Positions 59,089-64,000 of a stretch of DNA of 64,000 nucleotides are shown here, one piece after another. The position numbers were made by a program, and so were the translations under genes. Origin of the DNA: Bacteroidales bacterium (GTDB lineage Bacteria > Bacteroidota > Bacteroidia > Bacteroidales > UBA1402); the NCBI GenBank assembly GCA_017468435.1, contig JAFUIP010000003.1:62001-126000 (forward strand), read 5' to 3'. The stretch's first letter is position 1, and each line of letters opens with the position of its first letter. The notes beneath the pieces were generated by a model, which did not search any database, was not told the DNA's origin, and saw nothing but the letters and a program-made list of their open reading frames with translations.

Positions 59089-60090
59089 ATGAACCCTACA
59101 AAATCCACTTGCGACGACTCTCGCTTGCAGACCGATGACGTTATTAGAATGCAGCCCGACGACGTTTTTCGCTTGCAGCCTGATGATATTTTTCGCTTGC
59201 AGCCCTGCGAAGACGGAAGTCTGACGGTGCACAGCGCCCTTCATGACCAATGTTTTCACTCCTCGGCCGGTGCCATCCTAGAGTCGCGTTATATTTACCT
59301 TGAGCTTGGCCTGAAGGCTTACCTTTCCGCCCGCCAGAACGCCGCTCTCCAGAACGCCGCCCGCAGAGAACAGGCCGATGAGACCGATCTCAATGAACAG
59401 GCCGGTGAAACTTCCCGCAGAGAGCAGGCCAATGGAGTTTCTATTTTGGAAATTGGTTTTGGCAGCGGCATCAACGCCCTGCTCTGCGCCATTGAATTCG
59501 AAAATGCCCGACGCAATAGAATTTGCTGCAACAAGGCGCAAACGGATCTCAACAATGCGACATCAAACTGCGAAAACGCAACATCGAACCTCAACAATGC
59601 CCTGGCTTTTCCCGAAGAGATTTATTTCGAAAGCATAGAGCTTTATCCTATTCCCGAGGAAATTTGGTCGCAATTGGATTACGCTTCCCTACTCGCCGCG
59701 AGCGACAGCGAGCGCGACCATAGAATCAACATTGACCGCAACCAAATTAAAGCTATTTTCGAAAAAATTCACCGCGCGCCCTGGAACCAAGTCTGCGAAA
59801 TCTTGCCCGGATTTAAACTGCACAAACGCCACGAGGACATTCTCACATTCATGCCGGCCGCGCAGTATCAAGTGGTTTTCTTCGATGCCTTCTCGCCCGA
59901 TTGTCAGCCCGAACTATGGAGCAAGGAAGTGTTCGCCAAAATCAAGGAAAAATTGCTGCCGGGCGCCGTCATGAGCACCTATTCCAGCAAGGGATTCGTC
60001 AAGCAGCATCTACGCGATCTTGGCTTCGAAGTCTGTCGCAAACCCGGCCCCGGCCACAAACGCCACGTACTGCAAGCGATATCACACTAA
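59089..60090 (+). CDS. MnmC-like tRNA-modifying methyltransferase with repeat-rich insertions
   Basis: This 333-residue protein has the MnmC methyltransferase (DUF752) core: the SAM loop ILEIGFGSGINAL, EIYFESIELYPI, VVFFDAFSPDCQPELWS and the end MSTYSSKGFVKQHL. It should complete mnm5s2U-type wobble uridines in tRNA. The family normally has about 220-240 residues in Bacteroidota. The excess is repeats: a front stretch with 8-residue units (QPDDVFRL, QPDDIFRL), then the segments NAALQNAARREQ/TSRREQAN and NATSNCENATSNLNNA. I start it at ATG 59089 because a promoter lies just before it. Confidence 0.85.
   Translation: MNPTKSTCDDSRLQTDDVIRMQPDDVFRLQPDDIFRLQPCEDGSLTVHSALHDQCFHSSAGAILESRYIYLELGLKAYLSARQNAALQNAARREQADETDLNEQAGETSRREQANGVSILEIGFGSGINALLCAIEFENARRNRICCNKAQTDLNNATSNCENATSNLNNALAFPEEIYFESIELYPIPEEIWSQLDYASLLAASDSERDHRINIDRNQIKAIFEKIHRAPWNQVCEILPGFKLHKRHEDILTFMPAAQYQVVFFDAFSPDCQPELWSKEVFAKIKEKLLPGAVMSTYSSKGFVKQHLRDLGFEVCRKPGPGHKRHVLQAISH
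59122..59205 (+). repeat. 24-bp coding repeats at the front of the MnmC-like gene
   Basis: Three and a half units of 24 bp code for R.QPDDVF-type octapeptides (residues 12-39). They share the core CGCTTGCAGCC.GA.GA. and differ mainly in third positions. Confidence 0.75.
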
Positions 60091-60129
60091 TTTTTTATCA
60101 ATCTCTTCCTGATTATTTCGGAAATACAT

Positions 60130-60137
60130 TATTTTTG
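60130..60137 (+). promoter_or_regulatory. -7 promoter element for the second DUF3791/DUF3990 module
   Basis: TATTTTTG, followed by CGG, fits TAnnTTTG and lies 9 bp before the ATG at 60147, so the three overlapping genes form an independent unit with a very short leader. Confidence 0.6.
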
Positions 60138-60146
60138 CGGACAACT

Positions 60147-60368
60147 ATGAAGTACAATATCCGCGACATATTTGAATATATTATTGCTTTGGTAAACGAA
60201 TTTGCCAAACGGTTTAATATGTCCGATCTACAAGCTTATCAATATATTCGTACCTATCAAGGTATCTCTTTTATAGAAAACAACTATGGCATTATTCATA
60301 CTTTAGACATAAATGAAGCCTTGAATAGCATTGTACTTTACTGCCGCAAAACCGGAGGTGCTTTATGA
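60147..60368 (+). CDS. DUF3791-family small protein
   Basis: This 73-residue protein has the DUF3791 pattern: an amphipathic helix IFEYIIALVNEFAKRFNMS, the DLQAYQYIRTYQG stretch and ENNYGIIHTLDI. It resembles the second half of the fused protein at 48603-49031. It is the first gene of the three-gene unit; its TGA overlaps the next ATG (ATGA, 60365-60368). It should act as the antitoxin-like or partner protein of the DUF3990 gene. Confidence 0.78.
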   Translation: MKYNIRDIFEYIIALVNEFAKRFNMSDLQAYQYIRTYQGISFIENNYGIIHTLDINEALNSIVLYCRKTGGAL

Positions 60369-60597
60369 TATTGTATCATGGATCAAATATTGCCATTGAT
60401 GAAATCAACCTTGAGTTTTCAAAACCCAATAAAGATTTTGGGAAAGGATTCTATTTATCTGAAAGCAAGGAACAGGCTCAACAGATGGCAGCATAGACAG
60501 AAAAGAGTTTCTACATAGGCTACAATTCATGAAGGGAATCACCTTTCAGTATTATTTTGGCAGTCCTCAAGCCATTCAATTTCTCAAGAGAATATGA
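60365..60597 (+). pseudogene. Internally deleted DUF3990 (ADP-ribosyltransferase-like) gene
   Basis: The frame starts MILYHGSNIAIDEI and has the family site DFGKGFYLSESKEQAQQMA, then stops at TAG 60494-60496 after 43 residues. In another frame the next 100 bp encode FLHRLQFMKGITFQYYFGSP..., the normal C-terminal end of DUF3990, ending in a TGA that overlaps the next ATG. The middle of the gene, about 80 residues compared with the 162-residue homologue at 48118, is missing. The toxin-like function should be lost, while both partners are kept. Confidence 0.82.
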
Positions 60598-60818
60598 CAC
60601 CAAACGACTTTGAATATTTAAAAGAAGCCTTGGCTGCCGACTTGGCAGAAATGCTTGCCTTGGATTATGGAATGTCTGTCACCGAAGCGCTCGACACATT
60701 ATACAATTCTGAAACTTACGCAAAACTAAGTAATCCGGAGACTGGTTTGTATTTTCAAAGTTCCATGTATGTATATTCATATTTAAAGAATGAACTTTCC
60801 ACCGGAAAACTTTCTTGA
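60594..60818 (+). CDS. Small partner protein of the DUF3990 module
   Basis: This 74-residue protein (MTPNDFEYLKEALAADLAEM...SVTEALDTLYNSETYAKL) resembles the first half of the fused protein at 48603-49031. Its ATG overlaps the last codon of the truncated DUF3990 gene (ATGA, 60594-60597). It is kept open although the gene before it is broken, perhaps as a free-standing antitoxin or because the deletion is recent. Confidence 0.72.
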   Translation: MTPNDFEYLKEALAADLAEMLALDYGMSVTEALDTLYNSETYAKLSNPETGLYFQSSMYVYSYLKNELSTGKLS

Positions 60819-60870
60819 TTTTCAGCACAAACTCCCGAGACCCAAACACAGTCCGTGTAACAATTGAAGC

Positions 60871-62067
60871 TTATTCCGCTTTGGAAATGATAAACCTTGT
60901 AATTAGGAACGACAGGGCATACAGCAGCGCCAAGATGATGAAGAGCCAAGTGTTGCCGAAGTGAGCGATGACGTAGTTGCCCATTTGGTTGCCGGCCAGG
61001 CCCGCCCAAGCCCAAGCAGAGAGCGCAAAACCATGAATGACAGACACATTCTTCATGCCGAACTTGTCGCTGAGCAAAGAGGGCAAGGTTGAGAATCCGC
61101 CGCCGTAACCCGCGTTGCAAACCACCAACATCAAAATGATGCAAGCGGCGTAAATCGTCAGCGAACCGCCTACCGAAAATCCTGCAAACCAAGACAATAC
61201 GCAAGCCAAGGCCGAGGTGAAGAACAGAATCTCGTACACACGCGAGCGAATCTTGAAGGTGTCGGAAATAGTAGAATAACCGAAGCGGCCAAAGGAATTG
61301 AAAAAGGCCGTCAGAGAGGCGATTATGCCAACGTAAGCTCCAAGTCCACAAGCATTTACCAAGGATTTTTCTTGCGAAATAAGCGCGAGTCCGCAGGTAA
61401 TATTAAGGAAGAAGACGAACCAAATGGCCAGAAACTGCTTGTTGAGGATGAATTTGATGGAATCTTTCAGACCGAAAGCAGCGCCTTTCAACTCGTCGAG
61501 CTGCGGTTTTTTAATGAGTAAAGCCCCGATAATCATCAAGATACAGTAAGAAGCACCGAGGATGAAAAAGAGGTTAGAAATAGTGGTGACAGACAAGAGA
61601 AATTGAATGATGGGCGAAGCGATGACTTTTGCCAATCCGAAGCCGGTGATAGCGATGCCGGTAGCCAAGCCTTTATGTTCGCTAAACCACATCATCAGCG
61701 TTTTAACGGGCGTCAGATAGCCGATACCAAGGCCAATTCCCATGATAACGCCGTAACAGAGCAACACAGCCACGGGCGAACCCAAATTGATGGCGATGCC
61801 TGTTCCTATCATACCTGCGGTGAAGCAGAAAGTAGAAAGGAAAGCCGAACGTTTGACGTTCTTTTCCACCAGGTTGCCGCCGAAAGCCGCCGACATTCCC
61901 AAGAAAAAAATCGCCAAAGAGAAAGCCCACTCGATGGAAGCCACCGTGCAACCGATTTGCGTTGCGATGGCATCTTTCAGCAAAGACCAACAATAAACCG
62001 TTCCGATGGAACAATGTATCAATAAAGCAGGAATGGCGCCGTTAAGCCACTTGTTATTCAATTTCAT
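60871..62067 (-). CDS. OFA-type MFS transporter (oxalate/formate antiporter family)
   Basis: This 398-residue protein has 12 helices and the OFA family front (IPALLIHCSIGTVYCWSLLKDAI), GIGLGIGYLTPVKTLMMWF and GLATGIAITGFGLAKV. Family members exchange small carboxylates such as oxalate and formate. The next gene upstream, formate-tetrahydrofolate ligase, is only 75 bp away, so a formate-linked role is plausible. A strong terminator lies between them (62103-62132), so it may be partly uncoupled. It converges with the module at 60594-60818. Confidence 0.85.
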   Translation of the reverse strand: MKLNNKWLNGAIPALLIHCSIGTVYCWSLLKDAIATQIGCTVASIEWAFSLAIFFLGMSAAFGGNLVEKNVKRSAFLSTFCFTAGMIGTGIAINLGSPVAVLLCYGVIMGIGLGIGYLTPVKTLMMWFSEHKGLATGIAITGFGLAKVIASPIIQFLLSVTTISNLFFILGASYCILMIIGALLIKKPQLDELKGAAFGLKDSIKFILNKQFLAIWFVFFLNITCGLALISQEKSLVNACGLGAYVGIIASLTAFFNSFGRFGYSTISDTFKIRSRVYEILFFTSALACVLSWFAGFSVGGSLTIYAACIILMLVVCNAGYGGGFSTLPSLLSDKFGMKNVSVIHGFALSAWAWAGLAGNQMGNYVIAHFGNTWLFIILALLYALSFLITRFIISKAE

Positions 62068-62102
62068 GAGAAAGCCGAAAACTTTATGTGATAAAAAAAT
62101 CG

Positions 62103-62132
62103 AAAAGTCGCGCCCCGAAGGACACGACTTTT
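62103..62132 (-). terminator. Rho-independent terminator after fhs, with cUUCGg loop
   Basis: On the minus strand a 13-bp stem (AAAAGTCGTGTCC / GGGCGCGACTTTT, with two G-T pairs) closes the extra-stable tetraloop TTCG, and a run of seven T follows after CGA. It lies 10 bp after the fhs stop codon and 35 bp before the OFA transporter start. Confidence 0.9.
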
Positions 62133-62142
62133 GTGTAAATGT

Positions 62143-63810
62143 TTAGAACAATCCTGTGATTTCACCCGTAGCATCAATGTCTATGCCTTCTGCAGCCGGG
62201 ATATTCGGCAAGCCGGGCATACGCATCATGGTACCCGTGAGCGGAACGATGAAACCGGCACCCGCAGCGATATCGAAACCTCGCACGGTAATGCGGAAGT
62301 TGCGCGGACGACCTATCATCTTGGGATTGTCAGAAAGCGAATTCTGCGTCTTGGCAATACAAACGGGACATTTGTCCAGACCCAGTTCGATGATGTTCTT
62401 GATATCGGTCTTGGCCTGTGCGGTATAATCCACGCCATCGGCACCATAAATTTCGCGAGCCACCGTTTCGATCTTTTCTTCGATGGGAGCATTCCAATCG
62501 TACAAAGGCTTGAATTCCTGGGTAGAAGACTCGATGGTATCGGCCACCACTTGCGCCAGTTCTTCGGCACCTTCGCCACCTTTGGCCCAAACATCGGCCA
62601 TCACGGCTTTCACGCCCAGTTCGGCACAACGGTCTTGAACCAACTTGATTTCGGCAGGCGTATCGTCGAGGAAGCGGTTGATAGCCACGATGGGAGCCAC
62701 GTTGAACTTGCGCATGTTCTCGATATGCTTTTCGAGGTTTTCCATACCCTTGCGCAAGGCTTCCAAGTTTTCTTGCTTGAGATCGGCCACGGCCACGCCA
62801 CCATGATATTTCAAGGCGCGGATGGTAGCCACCAAAACCACGGCATTAGGCTTCAAACCGGCCTTCACACACTTGATGTCGAAGAATTTTTCAGCACCCA
62901 GGTCGGAACCGAAACCAGCTTCCGTCACCACGTAATCGGCCAAAGAAAGACCCATCTTGGTGGCGAAAATGGTGTTGGTGCCTTGTGCGATGTTGGCGAA
63001 AGGTCCACCGTGGATAATGGCAGGCGTTCTGCCTATGGTCTGTACCAAATTGGGCTTGATAGCCTGGCAAAGCAAAGTAGTCATGGCACCTTGAGCATTG
63101 AGATCGCGAGCGTAGATAGGACGTTTGTCCATGGTGCGGCCCACGTAAATGTTACCCAGACGCGTCTTCAAGTCTTCGATGCTTTCAGACAGACAGAGAA
63201 TGGCCATTACTTCGGAAGCCGCGGTGATATCGAAACCCGTCTGGCGAGGCATGCCATCGCCGGTGCCGCCAAGACCCACCACAATGTTGCGCAGGGCACG
63301 GTCGTTCATATCCAAAGCACGTTTCCACTTGATGGTACGCGGGTCGAGACCCAGATTGCGCTTAGCGAAATGCAAGTTGTTGTCGATAAGGGCAGCCAGC
63401 AGGTTGTGAGCCTTTTCTACCGCATTGAAATCGCCATTGAAATGCAGGTTGATGTCTTCCATGGGCAGCACTTGCGAATAACCGCCGCCGGTGGCACCAC
63501 CTTTAATTCCGAAAACAGGGCCCAAAGAAGGCTCGCGCAACACCACTGCCGTTTTCTTGCCGATGCGGGTCAAGCCGTCAGACAAACCGATGGAAACAGT
63601 TGTCTTGCCTTCGCCGGCGGGCGTGGGAGAAATCGCAGTGACCAGAATGAGTTTCTTGCCTTTCATCTTTTCTTCGTCGATGAGACTGAGAGGCAATTTT
63701 GCTTTGTATTTACCGTAGAGTTCCAAATCGTCGGCGGCAATACCAATCTTAGCAGCAATGTCTGCAATGGGCGCCAAAGTAACCTGTTTAGCAATTTCAA
63801 TATCTGTCAT
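62143..63810 (-). CDS. fhs: Formate-tetrahydrofolate ligase
   Basis: This 555-residue enzyme joins formate and tetrahydrofolate with ATP to give 10-formyl-tetrahydrofolate in the cytosol. It has the P-loop TPAGEGKTTVSIGLSDGL near residue 67, GIKGGATGGGYSQV and a C-terminal GAGFIVPLTGTMMRMPGLP. Its length is normal. It feeds one-carbon units to purine and methionine synthesis. The OFA-type transporter gene follows it, behind the terminator. Confidence 0.97.
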   Translation of the reverse strand: MTDIEIAKQVTLAPIADIAAKIGIAADDLELYGKYKAKLPLSLIDEEKMKGKKLILVTAISPTPAGEGKTTVSIGLSDGLTRIGKKTAVVLREPSLGPVFGIKGGATGGGYSQVLPMEDINLHFNGDFNAVEKAHNLLAALIDNNLHFAKRNLGLDPRTIKWKRALDMNDRALRNIVVGLGGTGDGMPRQTGFDITAASEVMAILCLSESIEDLKTRLGNIYVGRTMDKRPIYARDLNAQGAMTTLLCQAIKPNLVQTIGRTPAIIHGGPFANIAQGTNTIFATKMGLSLADYVVTEAGFGSDLGAEKFFDIKCVKAGLKPNAVVLVATIRALKYHGGVAVADLKQENLEALRKGMENLEKHIENMRKFNVAPIVAINRFLDDTPAEIKLVQDRCAELGVKAVMADVWAKGGEGAEELAQVVADTIESSTQEFKPLYDWNAPIEEKIETVAREIYGADGVDYTAQAKTDIKNIIELGLDKCPVCIAKTQNSLSDNPKMIGRPRNFRITVRGFDIAAGAGFIVPLTGTMMRMPGLPNIPAAEGIDIDATGEITGLF

Positions 63811-63846
63811 GTCTATTGAATGATAATATCGGTTGAACTAAAAAAA

Positions 63847-64000
63847 TTATAATGAGGCTTTGTTCAAGGCTTCGAATTCCTCCTTCTTGTCGCTGGCGTA
63901 AGCCAAGTCGATGTAGTTCTGATAAGCCTTTTCTACCTTTCCACGAACCACCTTCATCGTCGAGTTCATCATACCATTCTGTTCTGTAAAAGGTTCGGGC
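63847..64000 (-). CDS. Long-chain acyl-CoA ligase, C-terminal end only
   Basis: The last 50 residues of a leftward gene enter the window from the right edge. They read PFTEQNGMMNSTMKVVRGKV and end YASDKKEEFEALNKASL. This is the C-terminal end of AMP-binding long-chain-fatty-acid-CoA ligases of Bacteroidota, in which the PFTEQNG..NST.KVVR motif carries the catalytic Lys region. It lies 36 bp upstream of fhs. Only the end is seen, so the assignment relies on this motif. Confidence 0.75.
   Translation of the reverse strand, partial: PEPFTEQNGMMNSTMKVVRGKVEKAYQNYIDLAYASDKKEEFEALNKASL

Noticed and set aside
62131..63819. Long rightward frame over fhs
   Set aside because: The leftward frame is a full formate-tetrahydrofolate ligase with all motifs; the opposite frame is open because of codon bias and has no family features.

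Overview
The window looks like chromosome of a member of the Bacteroidales (Bacteroidota). The evidence is the promoter form TAnnTTTG upstream of nearly every transcription unit, the weak or absent Shine-Dalgarno sequences, a UpxY-type NusG-like antiterminator heading a capsule operon, DUF3791/DUF3990 modules, a WbuC cupin, a fused nucleotidyltransferase/GHMP kinase and a Bacteroidales-style Wza/Wzc pair. I cannot fix the genus. Housekeeping flanks are moderately GC-rich; the core of the capsule locus (about 22-42.5 kb) is visibly AT-rich.

Layout. 1-4.8 kb: four leftward genes for exported proteins (transglutaminase-like, small lipocalin-like, beta-propeller-like, TPR-like) behind one promoter. 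5.1-9.7 kb: ferritin with a tandem-repeat 3' end, then rightward threonine aldolase, NhaC antiporter and CstA. 9.7-10.6 kb: an MqsRA-like toxin-antitoxin pair with a perfect 22-bp palindrome upstream. 10.8-13.1 kb: UDP-glucuronate 4-epimerase and a galacturonokinase-like GHMP kinase. 13.1-18.6 kb: a self-contained three-gene cassette (two small membrane proteins and a 1223-residue SIR2-domain protein), the best candidate for an undescribed defence system.

18.6-54.6 kb: a very large leftward exopolysaccharide/capsule locus. It starts with UpxY and runs through HAD, Wza, Wzc, nucleotidyltransferase-kinase, RmlA/RmlB, Wzx flippase, acyltransferases, ATP-grasp enzymes, aminotransferase, glycosyltransferases and Wzy to an initiating sugar transferase, a PIG-L deacetylase and WbuC. 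It carries passengers: a DUF3990/DUF3791 module, a ParE/RelE pair, alanine dehydrogenase, an HEXXH protein, and an amino-acid permease with an ornithine-cyclodeaminase homologue. Signs of diversification and decay are frequent: two G9 tracts inside acyltransferase genes, two in-frame TGA codons in other acyltransferase genes (both at positions expected to be Gly), one GNAT frameshift, and two gaps holding coding remnants.

54.8-64 kb: MATE and MFS transporters with an outer-membrane barrel protein, an MnmC-like methyltransferase swollen by repeats, a second DUF3791-DUF3990-DUF3791-like module with an internally deleted toxin-like gene, an OFA-type MFS transporter, formate-tetrahydrofolate ligase, and the 3' end of a long-chain acyl-CoA ligase gene. 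No rRNA, tRNA, CRISPR array or transposase was recognised.
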